NCBI GenBank assembly: GCA_021298195.1
Contig: JAJTEQ010000005.1
Coordinates: 23,033 to 87,032, forward strand
Reading direction: 5' to 3'
Source of the DNA: Ilumatobacteraceae bacterium
GTDB taxonomy: Bacteria; Actinomycetota; Acidimicrobiia; Acidimicrobiales; Ilumatobacteraceae
Length of the DNA: 64,000 bases
Below are positions 16,921-26,554 of the stretch, piece after piece. The position numbers and the translations under genes are program-made. The notes below the pieces were generated by a model. The model ran no database searches, was not told the DNA's origin, and saw nothing but the letters and a program-made list of their open reading frames with translations. Position 1 is the stretch's first letter. The number at the start of each line of letters is the position of its first letter.

Positions 16921-19071
16921 TCAGGCGCCGTCGGCCTCGTCGGCGGGAGCTCCGGATTCGACGTCGACGATGACCAATTCGTCACCCTTCAGACCCTCCT
17001 TGATCTCGGCCCATTCGCCGTCGATCAAACCGATGACCACCGGTACTCGACTGATCGTTCCCTGATCGTTCACGATTCGTACGATGTCGCCATCGGCGGA
17101 ACGGAGCACGGACGCCACCGGCACGACGAGGGCGTTCGTCACTTCGGCCAACGTCACGTCGATCGAAACGGTGGCGCCATCGACCGCGGAGAACTCGCCT
17201 TGCACCTCGATGGTGCCCTCGTAGGTCTCCTCACCCTGGGGTCCGACCGTGGCGCTGTCGTCCAACTCGGAGATCACCCCGGGCAGCACCTGACCACCGA
17301 CGGTCAGGTCCACCGACACCGCTTGGCCCACCACCAGTTCCGCCCGATCGGAGGGGCTCACCTTCATCGTGATCGTGAATTGGGGCTCGGTGAGGTTCAG
17401 CATGACGGCACCTTGCAGCACGAATTCGCCTTCATCGACCTCGACCGATCCGACCCGTGCCGGCCACTCGGCCACGATCATGTCGGAGGGTTCGAACACC
17501 ACGTCGTCATTGATGAAGTTGACCGGGATGGAGACGCTGGCGGTGCCGGCTCGCATGATGACGGTTCCGGTCAGAACGTCGAAGTCCGTTCCGTTCGTCG
17601 TCGTTCCGCCGATCTGATAGTTCACGGACGTGTCCTCGGTGACCGGTGAGTCGGCGACGATCCGGAAAGATCCCGACCGGCCTTCGGCGACCGTGCCGCC
17701 GCCAAGCAACGTCATCTCCGGTAGGTCGGGACTTTCGATGGTCACGGTCGAGCTGACGGAGTCACCCAGCGAATATTCGGCCACCCGACCTCCGGACGGC
17801 GCATCCGCGAGCAAGGTGAAGATCAGGGTTTCATCGGGTTCGACCGCGTCGTCGCGGCGGGCCTGAATCTGGATCTCCGTGCTCCGGGCGCCCGCCGGAA
17901 TCGAATAATCGTCGTCATCGGGGAGCACGTAGTCGGCGTCGCCGGTCGACGTGCCCGACAGCGACACCTCGAAGTCGATGTCGCGATTCGACTCCACCGT
18001 CGTACGAACCGTGAAGGTGACCGTGCCACCTTCGTCGACTGATTGGTTGCTGGCCGTCACCGTCAGTCGTGGATCGAGGTCGGAGCCGTTGGCTTCGATG
18101 ACGGTTCGCGTCTGGTTGGTGGGACCGACGTCGTAGTCCGGATCGGTGCCGAATTGTTCGGTCAAGGTCACGGTGAGGTCCTCTTCGTCCTCGATGACGT
18201 TGTCGACGAAGATGTCGGCGGTGAACGACACCGACGTCTGGCCGGCCGGCAGTGTCACGGTGCCGAGAATCTCGCTGTAATCGTCACCATCCATCGGGTC
18301 GTCACCCTCGGTGGCTTCACCCCCCGACGCGATGGCGATGACCAAATTCGACGCCGGGGCAGTCGACGCCGTGACCGTGTACGTGACTCGCTCCCCCTCG
18401 TTCACCCGCGATTTGTCGACCGTGATACCGATGACGGGCAGCGCAACGCGGGGATGGATCCCGGATCCCGAGGTACTGGGCACGGCGGGCGTCACGGTGA
18501 AGGCCACCGTGTTGGCGCGACCGACGTTGTACGCCGACGGGTTCGAAAGCAGGCCGACCGTCAGCGTCTCGTTCCCTTCCGGCGTCGCACCTCCGTAACC
18601 TCGGGTCTGTTGCCACTCGGCCAGCGCACGGCGGGTCTCCTCGGTGAACAGATCATCCGGTCGAGCGATGTCGTGACCGGCGGCCACGAGTATCTCCTCG
18701 AGTTGTCGGACGTCCGGTCCCACACTGCCGACCGACAGACGTCGGTAGAAGGAGAACTCGCCGTTCACGGCCACGGACGCCCGACCGTCGAGAGCGAGAA
18801 TCGCGTCGCCCACTTCGATGGTCTCGCCATCGTCGACGTTAATGTAGCTCACCTTGCCGTCCACGGCGGAGTTGATCTTGCGCGTCTCGTCGCGACGCAC
18901 CTCACCACTGACCGTCAGCACATCTTGGAGGTCACGCCGCTCGACGAGACGAGGCGTGATGAGAAGTTCGCTGCTCGAGTCGCTCCCTCCCGAGCCGACG
19001 ACGAACACCGCGATCGACACCAGAAGGGCCGCTCCGACCAAACCGCCCACGATCTTCACCCGCGAATTCAT
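16921..19071 (-). CDS. Exporter adaptor (HlyD/MacA-like) with peptidoglycan-binding and three Calx-beta domains
   Basis: A 716-residue protein. Residues 7-27 are a membrane anchor. Residues about 45-105 look like the first half of a lipoyl/barrel adaptor domain (VDGKVSYINVDDGETIEVGD). Residues about 112-158 match a PG_binding_1 domain (VGSVGPDVRQLEEIL through ALAEWQQTRGYG). Residues about 210-325, 335-445 and 452-530 resemble Calx-beta domains, with VNEGERVTYTVTAS, VDEGGTVTFTVRTT and VAEGRSGSFRIVAD starts and acidic D-D-Y turns. From 540 on the adaptor resumes (VGSVEVDEGEFVLQG, the beta-barrel, then NALVVPVASVLRS). It is encoded 4 bp before the ATPase gene. The inserts suggest an adaptor that spans or anchors to the cell wall rather than docking to an outer-membrane channel; that role is inference. 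Confidence 0.85.
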   Translation of the reverse strand: MNSRVKIVGGLVGAALLVSIAVFVVGSGGSDSSSELLITPRLVERRDLQDVLTVSGEVRRDETRKINSAVDGKVSYINVDDGETIEVGDAILALDGRASVAVNGEFSFYRRLSVGSVGPDVRQLEEILVAAGHDIARPDDLFTEETRRALAEWQQTRGYGGATPEGNETLTVGLLSNPSAYNVGRANTVAFTVTPAVPSTSGSGIHPRVALPVIGITVDKSRVNEGERVTYTVTASTAPASNLVIAIASGGEATEGDDPMDGDDYSEILGTVTLPAGQTSVSFTADIFVDNVIEDEEDLTVTLTEQFGTDPDYDVGPTNQTRTVIEANGSDLDPRLTVTASNQSVDEGGTVTFTVRTTVESNRDIDFEVSLSGTSTGDADYVLPDDDDYSIPAGARSTEIQIQARRDDAVEPDETLIFTLLADAPSGGRVAEYSLGDSVSSTVTIESPDLPEMTLLGGGTVAEGRSGSFRIVADSPVTEDTSVNYQIGGTTTNGTDFDVLTGTVIMRAGTASVSIPVNFINDDVVFEPSDMIVAEWPARVGSVEVDEGEFVLQGAVMLNLTEPQFTITMKVSPSDRAELVVGQAVSVDLTVGGQVLPGVISELDDSATVGPQGEETYEGTIEVQGEFSAVDGATVSIDVTLAEVTNALVVPVASVLRSADGDIVRIVNDQGTISRVPVVIGLIDGEWAEIKEGLKGDELVIVDVESGAPADEADGA

Positions 19072-19086
19072 GTCTCCCTCGCTTCT

Positions 19087-19749
19087 CTACTGGCCGTTCT
19101 CGATGGCGTCGTTGATTCCGGTCTCCGAGAGACACTGATTGATGTCACGATCGTCGAGATCACCCTCGGCCGATTCGAAGCGAGTCGGATTGATCAACCC
19201 CTGGGCGTCGACCGCGGTTTCGATCTTCCAACCGCGCTTTTCCAGACATTCACGGAGCAACGTGAAGGCGACGTTGCGCTCCTCGATCTGTTCGGGGGTC
19301 AACGATGTCCGGGTCGACTCGACCTCGTTCAGGACGTTGATGATGTCGCTGCGCGCCGCACATTTCTGGATCAACTCGAGGTACGCCGGATCCTGGTACG
19401 CCGGATTGTTGGGGTCCTGAAGATTTCCTCTGATCGTCTCCCCCGAATCCTCGATGCAACCCCGGAACTCCGCGTACGCGTCGAAAAGTTTCAGCTCGGC
19501 CGGCCGGTCGTCCTCGTTCAACGGGATGGTGTTGCCGCTCTCGGACGCCGGTGGCGGTGAAGCATCGGCTGAGGAGTCGCTTCCGGAGGCGATGGTGGTG
19601 GCCGAGGCCTTCATTGCCGACACCTCCTCGGGTGTCATCACCTGGATGTCATCGGCGTTCCGCAGGACGATCGACGTCGAAGAGTCCGAACCGCACGAAA
19701 CGACGGTCACCACGACGGCCACGAGAAACAGTGGTACTCGCGCGCGCAC
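19087..19749 (-). CDS. Secreted lipoprotein upstream of the exporter genes
   Basis: Starting at the GTG at 19749, the 220-residue product has a hydrophobic signal ending in the lipobox-like VVSC and a Ser/Thr/Pro-rich linker. The mature domain has four cysteines (FRGCIEDSG, IQKCAARS, LRECLEKRG, INQCLSETG) that could form two disulfides. I do not recognise the family. It sits 10 bp after patA and 15 bp before the adaptor gene, so it is likely an accessory or sensor of the exporter. The longer open frame to 19887 would overlap patA and is not preferred. Confidence 0.75.
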   Translation of the reverse strand: MRARVPLFLVAVVVTVVSCGSDSSTSIVLRNADDIQVMTPEEVSAMKASATTIASGSDSSADASPPPASESGNTIPLNEDDRPAELKLFDAYAEFRGCIEDSGETIRGNLQDPNNPAYQDPAYLELIQKCAARSDIINVLNEVESTRTSLTPEQIEERNVAFTLLRECLEKRGWKIETAVDAQGLINPTRFESAEGDLDDRDINQCLSETGINDAIENGQ

Positions 19750-19759
19750 GGCGGTCAGC

Positions 19760-20743
19760 CTAAACCTCGTCCGGAGGAACCGAGCCAGCGGAGCCGAGAG
19801 TGAAGGGGTAACCGGGGTCCGACGGCCAGTTCGGTTGGAGCAAATGCCACTGCTCGGGTGCCCGTTCGATGAGGATTTCCAATTCACGAGCCACGAGACC
19901 GGTGATTCGTTCGACGTCGGCGCGAAGGCGACCCTCGCGGAGGCAGGGAACCGGTGGGCGAATCACCCCGAGGTGCCCGTCGCGTCGATCGGTGAAGTAC
20001 ACCGCGGTCGGCAGAAGAGCCGCTCCGGTACGTAGTGCCAAGGTGGCCGGCCCGGCCGGGAGCAGAGTCGACTCGCCGAAGAAGCGGGTGACCACTCCAC
20101 CGCCGTTGATGTCCCGGTCACACAGCAAACACAGAACCTCGTTGGCCCTCAGCGCGGCCAACGCCGCCGACCCGGCCTCGGGGCCGACCGGGATCACTCG
20201 CATTCCGAACTTCTCGCGCAATTCCACGAACCAGTCGAAGAGCTCGGGCGGATGCAAGGGCTCGACGACGACGGTCATCTTGTTCCCGAGGTCCGCCGCC
20301 CAGCGTCCGGCCCACTCCCATCCTCCGAGATGAGGCAGTGCGAGTATGGCGCCGTTGCCTCGCTCCAGAGCGGGCATCAGATACTCGTCGTATCCCTCGA
20401 CGGTGAACGAAGCGGCCACGTGTCGCGCGGAGAGGGTCGGCAGACGGAAGCTCTCGACGTAATACCTGGCGTAACTGTCGAAGACCTTCTGCGTGAGGCG
20501 ACGAATCTGCCAGTCCGACGCCGATGGCACCACCCGACGCATGTGGCGTTCGACCATCAGGCGTTTGTCGCGCATCGCCAACGACGCGGGTCCGCCGACG
20601 GCTGCTCCAACCAGTGCCGACAGAGCGGTCGGCACCCCCTTGGACAACAGAGAACCGAGCTTGTACGCCCCGACGGTCAACGAATCGGAGATCTCCTGTC
20701 GTGGGTTGCGGGACACGTCGTCAACGGAGACGTGACGATGCAC
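19760..20743 (-). CDS. patA: PatA-like phosphatidylinositol mannoside acyltransferase (LpxL/HtrB superfamily)
   Basis: A 327-residue acyltransferase of the lipid A/PIM acyltransferase family, with the catalytic HX4E in ALPHLGGWEWAG and later segments VLCLLCDRDINGGGV and PEQWHLLQPNW typical of the family. PatA acylates the mannose of PIM on the cytoplasmic face. Order after pgsA matches mycobacteria. The start is uncertain: the ATG at 20743 overlaps pgsA by 23 bp, while a GTG at 20716 would begin 4 bp after the pgsA stop. Confidence 0.85.
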   Translation of the reverse strand: MHRHVSVDDVSRNPRQEISDSLTVGAYKLGSLLSKGVPTALSALVGAAVGGPASLAMRDKRLMVERHMRRVVPSASDWQIRRLTQKVFDSYARYYVESFRLPTLSARHVAASFTVEGYDEYLMPALERGNGAILALPHLGGWEWAGRWAADLGNKMTVVVEPLHPPELFDWFVELREKFGMRVIPVGPEAGSAALAALRANEVLCLLCDRDINGGGVVTRFFGESTLLPAGPATLALRTGAALLPTAVYFTDRRDGHLGVIRPPVPCLREGRLRADVERITGLVARELEILIERAPEQWHLLQPNWPSDPGYPFTLGSAGSVPPDEV

Positions 20744-21404
20744 GAGTGCGACGTCCGAGGCGCGCCGACCGGCGACTCTGACGACGCGAGCGACGTTGTT
20801 CGATACGAGCCGCCGTCACCGGCGCCACCGCGGCCTGACGCCACACCTTCACGAACCGCTGGACGGCGGTCACCGCGGTGAGGGCCAACATGATCCACAT
20901 GATCGGCAACAGGAGAACCGGGAAGAGCAGACCGAGGCACAACAGGATGATTCGCTCCGCCCGCTCCATGAGACCGCCCTTGGCCGACAATCCGAGGGAC
21001 TCGGCCTTGGCTCGCTCGTAGGAGATCACGGAACTGACGGCCGAAACGGCCAGGGGCAACAACGCGGTCTTGGGCGAGTGCTCGTTGGTGAAATACCAGG
21101 CCACCCCGCCGAACAACAGCGCGTCGGTGACCCGATCCACCACCGAATCGAAGAAGGCGCCACGCTGACTCGAGGTGTTCGACGCCTTGGCCAGTGCGCC
21201 GTCGAGCAGGTCCGGCAGGGCCGCCAAGATCACCAGCAGGAGCCCGAGGGGCAGGTGACCCGCCCCGATGGCGACCGCGGCACCGATCGCGATGACCATT
21301 CCGGCGATCGTCAAGTGGTCGGGTGTCATCCGCGTGCGACGCAAGCCGTCGCCCAATGGCTTGACCGCTTTGTCGACCGAACTGCGTAGGTGGCCGTCGA
21401 ACAT
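20721..21404 (-). CDS. pgsA: Phosphatidylinositol phosphate synthase (CDP-alcohol phosphotransferase)
   Basis: A 227-residue membrane enzyme with about six hydrophobic segments that joins CDP-diacylglycerol to inositol phosphate, the first step towards phosphatidylinositol and PIMs. The CDP-OH-P motif is DLLDGALAK, then G-A-F-F-D-S-V-V-D: all acidic residues are present, but the usual Arg of DGxxAR is Lys. The C-terminus is very basic. The position between the HIT gene and patA mirrors mycobacterial pgsA1. A TAGACT hexamer 6 nt before the ATG marks a likely leaderless promoter. Confidence 0.88.
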   Translation of the reverse strand: MFDGHLRSSVDKAVKPLGDGLRRTRMTPDHLTIAGMVIAIGAAVAIGAGHLPLGLLLVILAALPDLLDGALAKASNTSSQRGAFFDSVVDRVTDALLFGGVAWYFTNEHSPKTALLPLAVSAVSSVISYERAKAESLGLSAKGGLMERAERIILLCLGLLFPVLLLPIMWIMLALTAVTAVQRFVKVWRQAAVAPVTAARIEQRRSRRQSRRSARLGRRTRASSRLR

Positions 21405-21410
21405 GCAGAC

Positions 21411-21416
21411 AGTCTA
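21411..21416 (-). promoter_or_regulatory. Putative -10 hexamer TAGACT of pgsA (leaderless)
   Basis: TAGACT ends 6 nt before the pgsA ATG in a 108-bp gap; it would drive pgsA-patA and possibly the exporter genes. Confidence 0.5.
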
Positions 21417-21441
21417 GAAAGTCGCAGCCGACGAGGTGAGC

Positions 21442-21453
21442 GATCACGTGATC
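21442..21453. promoter_or_regulatory. 12-bp perfect palindrome GATCACGTGATC upstream of pgsA
   Basis: A perfect palindrome centred about 30 bp upstream of the pgsA -10 hexamer, in an otherwise featureless gap. It could be an operator for a dimeric regulator. A single 12-bp palindrome can also occur by chance. Confidence 0.35.
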
Positions 21454-21512
21454 AAAGACACGTCACGCAGGCACGATGCGGGACTCGGGCCCGGGACGAG
21501 GCCGACGAAATC

Positions 21513-22034
21513 TCACGTCGTGGGATCGTCCCACTTCTCGAGGTTTTCCTCCACGAAGTGTTCCTTGACCGAACCATCGACGGCATCGACGAGCACCAAG
21601 CCTCGTCGCAACGGAGGATCCTCGTCCGAGTAACACAGAACCCTCCATGTCGGACGACTGCGAATCCCTCGCCACACTTGCTGCGCCGACGCGTGTCCGA
21701 CGGCGAAACCGACGGCGGATCCCGCCGCCGCCAGGGCCCCCTGCTCGTCGATGCTCATGCGCCAACCGGACAGGAGCGAGAAGAGACCGAAGGCGACGAG
21801 GACGACGGCTCCGACCACGAGCCCGTCGTTCAGGGTGGACGACTCCGTGTCGACCAGACTCATGACGAGAACGAACGCACCGACCACCACGTACATGACG
21901 CCCGGAATGCGCCGCCGGCTGTTGTCGGGGAAGCGATACTCGGCGCGATTCTCCACGGCGTTCAAATCGTCGGGAAGCGTGTCGCGAATCTCGGTGGGGT
22001 GCGGTGCCGACTCCGTCGGCGATTGATCGTTCAT
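21513..22034 (-). CDS. Hypothetical protein with two membrane helices
   Basis: A 173-residue protein I do not recognise. Residues 1-45 are polar and Pro-rich, two hydrophobic helices follow (about 46-64 and 71-90), and the C-terminal half is soluble and acidic. It lies between the HIT gene and pgsA, a slot without a gene in the mycobacterial order as I recall it. The HIT stop codon TAA forms part of a TAACCT hexamer 9 nt before its ATG, a possible promoter. Confidence 0.7.
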   Translation of the reverse strand: MNDQSPTESAPHPTEIRDTLPDDLNAVENRAEYRFPDNSRRRIPGVMYVVVGAFVLVMSLVDTESSTLNDGLVVGAVVLVAFGLFSLLSGWRMSIDEQGALAAAGSAVGFAVGHASAQQVWRGIRSRPTWRVLCYSDEDPPLRRGLVLVDAVDGSVKEHFVEENLEKWDDPTT

Positions 22035-22043
22035 GATGCCCTC

Positions 22044-22049
22044 AGGTTA
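22044..22049 (-). promoter_or_regulatory. Putative -10 hexamer TAACCT of the two-helix hypothetical gene
   Basis: TAACCT overlaps the stop codon of the upstream HIT gene and lies 9 nt before the ATG at 22034; no Shine-Dalgarno sequence fits better. Confidence 0.35.
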
Positions 22050-22598
22050 CGCGCCTTCGGGGCTCGACTCGATGTCGCGCAGCGCGGCCCGCAGACGGGC
22101 AGCCGTCACATCAAGAGCTTCGGGAATGGCCTTGGCGTTCGCGGTCACGGACAGGAAATTCGTGTCTCCGGTCCAACGAGGAACGACGTGAACGTGCAGA
22201 TGCTCGTTGACGCTCCCACCTGAAGCCGGTCCCATGTTGAGCCCGACGTTGACGCCCTCGGGTGCGTACTCGCGGCGAATGGCCCGACACACGAAGGTGA
22301 CCGTACGCCAGAGATCGTGGGACTCGTCCGGCGACAACTCGTCGAGGTCGGCAACCTGCCGATACGGGAGCACCATCGTGTGTCCGACCGCGTAGGGGTA
22401 GGCGTTGAGGATCACGAAAACCTGGTCGGACCGACGAACGATGTACGTCTCCTCGTCGGGAAGTCCGGATCGGAGAATCGCGGTGAAGATGCTGGGATCG
22501 CTCCCCGACTCGCGAAGATCGGACGCCTCGTTCGAGGAACGCTTCGACAACGAGGACAGATAGCGACCCCGCCACCCGGCCCACAGGTTCTCGATCAT
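22047..22598 (-). CDS. HIT-family nucleotide hydrolase or phosphorylase
   Basis: A 183-residue histidine-triad protein with the active-site HLHVHVV (from His133) and the upstream NAYPYAVGHTMVLPYR segment typical of the Ap4A-phosphorylase-like actinobacterial HIT proteins. The nucleotide substrate cannot be read from the sequence. Its ATG overlaps the thrS stop by four bases, the same thrS-HIT pairing as in mycobacteria. Confidence 0.92.
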   Translation of the reverse strand: MIENLWAGWRGRYLSSLSKRSSNEASDLRESGSDPSIFTAILRSGLPDEETYIVRRSDQVFVILNAYPYAVGHTMVLPYRQVADLDELSPDESHDLWRTVTFVCRAIRREYAPEGVNVGLNMGPASGGSVNEHLHVHVVPRWTGDTNFLSVTANAKAIPEALDVTAARLRAALRDIESSPEGA

Positions 22599-24568
22599 GA
22601 AGCGACGGGATCGGACTCGATTTCGCGGGTCACGCGGACGACGAAGTCGTCGACGGTGACCCCCCGTTCCACGTCGGTTCCGCGGGCATTCACGCCGACG
22701 GTTCCCGACGCCACGTCATCGTCGCCGACGACCAACACGTACGGAATCTTCTCCAACTTCGCCGTTCGTATCCGCTTTCCGAGTGGATCGGACGCCTCGA
22801 TCACGTCGACACGGAACCCCTGCGTCTCGAGGCGAGCACGCACCTGTTCGGCGTAGGTCTCGTGGGTCTCGGCCACCGGGAGGATGCGAACCTGCAGCGG
22901 AGCGAGCCACGTCGGGAAGGCACCGGCGTAGTGCTCGACCAGGACTCCGAAGAAACGTTCGACGGAGCCGAACAAGGCACGATGCAACATGATCGGGCGA
23001 CGTCGGGATCCGTCGTTGGAGACGTACTCGAGGTCGAAACGCTCGGGCAGGTTGAAGTCACATTGGATGGTCGAGAGCTGCCAGGTGCGACCGATGGCGT
23101 CGCGCACGTGTATGTCGATCTTCGGCCCGTAGAAGGCCGCATCACCCTCTTTCACCGAGTACTCGAGTCCATGGGTGACGAGCGCCGCCTGGAGCGCCGC
23201 GGTCGCTTCGTCCCAGATCTCGTCAGAACCGACGTACTTCTGAGGGTCTTTGGTGGAGAGATGGAACGAGAAATCGTCGAAGCCGAACGCCCGCAGGACG
23301 CTGACGATGAAATCCAGCAACGAGATGATCTCGCCTTGCAGCTGCTCCCGGGTGCAATAGATGTGACTGTCGTCCTGGGTGAAACCACGTATCCGCATCA
23401 AGCCGTGAAGGGTCCCAGCGCGTTCGTAGCGGTACACGGTGCCCAGTTCGAACAGCCGAAGTGGAAGCTCCCGATAACTGCGTTGACGACCGCGGAAGAT
23501 CAGACAGTGCATGGGGCAGTTCATCGGCTTCGGGTAATACGTGCCGTTGTCCATCTCCATGGGCGGATACATGCCGTCGGCGTAGAAGTCGAGATGTCCC
23601 GATGTTTGGAACAAGGTGGCGTTCGACAGGTGCGGAGTGAAGACGAATTGGTAGCCACCGTCCTGGTGGCGTGATCGGCTGTAGTCCTCCATCAACTTGC
23701 GAACCGTCGCGCCCTTGGGGTGCCAGACGGCGAGTCCGCCGCCGAGTTCACCCGGAAACGACAGCAGATCCAGCTCGACCGCCAAACGACGGTGATCACG
23801 TTTCTCGGCCTCCTCGAGACTGTGCAGGTGCTCCTCGAGCGCGGATTTGGATTCCCAGGCCGTGCCGTAAATGCGTTGGAGCACCGGGCCCTTCTCGTCG
23901 CCCCGCCAATAGGCCGACGAAACCTTCTGCAGTTTGAAGTGACCGAGCCGTCCGGTCGACGGCACGTGCGGTCCGAGACATAGATCGACGAACTCCGGAG
24001 TGTTGCGGTACAGGCTCACGGAGTTCGCATCTCCCCCGACCTCGGCACTGTCCGAACCGTCGGCGCCACCATCACGGACCCGACGGATGATCTCGCACTT
24101 GTAGGGCTGGGATTCGAACAGTGACAACGCGTCGTCGATCGAGATAACCGACCGAGTGAATGGTTGATCGGCCTTGATGATCGACCGCATCTCCGCCTCG
24201 ACTCGGGCGAGGTCGTCCTCGTTGAAGGCCCGACCGCCCAGATCGAAGTCGTAGTAAAAACCGTTCTCGATGGCCGGTCCGATCGTGTACTTCGCTCCCG
24301 GGAACAACCGGGTGACCGCCTGAGCCATCACGTGTGCGGTGGAATGTCGCAGCACGTGTCGACCTTCGTCGCTGTCCGCCGTGACGATGCGTACGCGAGC
24401 TCCGTCGGTGACCTCGGACGTCACATCGGTCTCGACGTCGTCGATCACCGCGGACACCGCGGCCTTGGCCAGATTGCGACTGATCCCCGCGGCGAGATCC
24501 AGGACACTCGAGCCCTCGGGTACGGATCGTTCGGAGCCGTCGGGAAGGAGAACCGTGATCTCGGACAT
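22595..24568 (-). CDS. thrS: Threonine-tRNA ligase
   Basis: A 657-residue class II aminoacyl-tRNA synthetase. It has an N-terminal TGS domain (residues 1-65), the editing domain with HSTAHVMAQ, the catalytic core with zinc-site residues in PMNCPMHC and motif 2 at YRYERAG, and a C-terminal anticodon-binding domain (from about 555, VRILPVAETHETYA). The start at 24568 is preceded by TAAACT at 6 nt, suggesting a leaderless message that also covers the HIT gene. Confidence 0.97.
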   Translation of the reverse strand: MSEITVLLPDGSERSVPEGSSVLDLAAGISRNLAKAAVSAVIDDVETDVTSEVTDGARVRIVTADSDEGRHVLRHSTAHVMAQAVTRLFPGAKYTIGPAIENGFYYDFDLGGRAFNEDDLARVEAEMRSIIKADQPFTRSVISIDDALSLFESQPYKCEIIRRVRDGGADGSDSAEVGGDANSVSLYRNTPEFVDLCLGPHVPSTGRLGHFKLQKVSSAYWRGDEKGPVLQRIYGTAWESKSALEEHLHSLEEAEKRDHRRLAVELDLLSFPGELGGGLAVWHPKGATVRKLMEDYSRSRHQDGGYQFVFTPHLSNATLFQTSGHLDFYADGMYPPMEMDNGTYYPKPMNCPMHCLIFRGRQRSYRELPLRLFELGTVYRYERAGTLHGLMRIRGFTQDDSHIYCTREQLQGEIISLLDFIVSVLRAFGFDDFSFHLSTKDPQKYVGSDEIWDEATAALQAALVTHGLEYSVKEGDAAFYGPKIDIHVRDAIGRTWQLSTIQCDFNLPERFDLEYVSNDGSRRRPIMLHRALFGSVERFFGVLVEHYAGAFPTWLAPLQVRILPVAETHETYAEQVRARLETQGFRVDVIEASDPLGKRIRTAKLEKIPYVLVVGDDDVASGTVGVNARGTDVERGVTVDDFVVRVTREIESDPVAS

Positions 24569-24574
24569 GGTCCG

Positions 24575-24580
24575 AGTTTA
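24575..24580 (-). promoter_or_regulatory. Putative -10 hexamer TAAACT of thrS (leaderless)
   Basis: TAAACT ends 6 nt before the thrS ATG. It overlaps the end of the upstream acyltransferase gene. Confidence 0.5.
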
Positions 24581-25366
24581 CGGCTGGTGCGCGCCGTGAC
24601 CCTCGGATATTGCTCCGACGAGACGTGGCAACGGGTGAGTCGGGTCCTGGACGTGCGCCACGGCCCCGATCGTGACGTCCTCGGACTCCGACGACGATCC
24701 GGCGTACACGTTGCGGTATTGCTGTCCGGTCATTTCCCGAATCTCGAACATCACCTCGTCCATCATCGAGCGCCACACGCGATGCGGTTCTCCTTGCGAC
24801 GAATACCGTTCGGGCTTGACGGGACGTCCGATCGTGATCGAACACCTTCCGGTCAGTCGCGGTGCCTTCGCGTCGGGAGGCTGAATGGAATCGGTGCCCA
24901 CGATGCCGACCGGAAAGATCGGACACCCGATACTCGTCGCGAGCCGCGCCGCACCGGTGCGTCCCTTGTAGAGGTAACCATCACGACTTCGTGTCCCCTC
25001 GGGGAAGATTCCGAACAATTCGCCACGATCGAGCACCCGACGAGCGACGTCGAGTGCTCCCTGGCTCTTGTCGCCACCGGAACGATCGATGGGAATCATG
25101 CCCATCAAAGGAAAAAGAAACTTCGTCTTCCACGAGTCCATGTACTCGGCCTTTCCAACGAAGGAGATGTTCCGAGGCGCCACCAACATCAGGAAGGCCG
25201 AGTCGAGGAACGAAATGTGATTCGGACAAAGAATGGCGGGACCCTCCGCGGGGAGCCGGTCGAGTCCGGAAACCTCGATGTTCCACAGACGACGAGCGAT
25301 CGGAGACAGCGCACGGCGCGAGCGCTGTTGGGCCTTGCCGGCACCCTCCGCCTTCATCGCCTGCAC
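24578..25366 (-). CDS. 1-acyl-sn-glycerol-3-phosphate acyltransferase (PlsC family)
   Basis: A 262-residue PlsC-type acyltransferase with the catalytic NHISFLD (HX4D), the FPEGTRSRDG phosphate-binding motif and the PIFPVGIVGTD segment. It probably makes phosphatidic acid, the precursor of CDP-diacylglycerol used by pgsA nearby. The start is either the GTG at 25366 or the ATG at 25357; the latter has a GGGGG stretch 8 nt upstream and is attractive. A second PlsC-family gene is at 56 kb. Confidence 0.9.
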   Translation of the reverse strand: MQAMKAEGAGKAQQRSRRALSPIARRLWNIEVSGLDRLPAEGPAILCPNHISFLDSAFLMLVAPRNISFVGKAEYMDSWKTKFLFPLMGMIPIDRSGGDKSQGALDVARRVLDRGELFGIFPEGTRSRDGYLYKGRTGAARLATSIGCPIFPVGIVGTDSIQPPDAKAPRLTGRCSITIGRPVKPERYSSQGEPHRVWRSMMDEVMFEIREMTGQQYRNVYAGSSSESEDVTIGAVAHVQDPTHPLPRLVGAISEGHGAHQP

Positions 25367-25432
25367 CCCCCTATGTCCGCTTGGCGGGAATAGTAGATGA
25401 GCCCGAGCGGCGACGTGACGGTGGACGGCTCC

Positions 25433-26550
<1,118 letters not shown>

Positions 26551-26554
<4 letters not shown>

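Noticed and set aside
16840..17649. Plus-strand open frame with [12 protein letters not shown] repeats
   Set aside because: It is the complement of the 12-bp repeats and of the adaptor gene's end.
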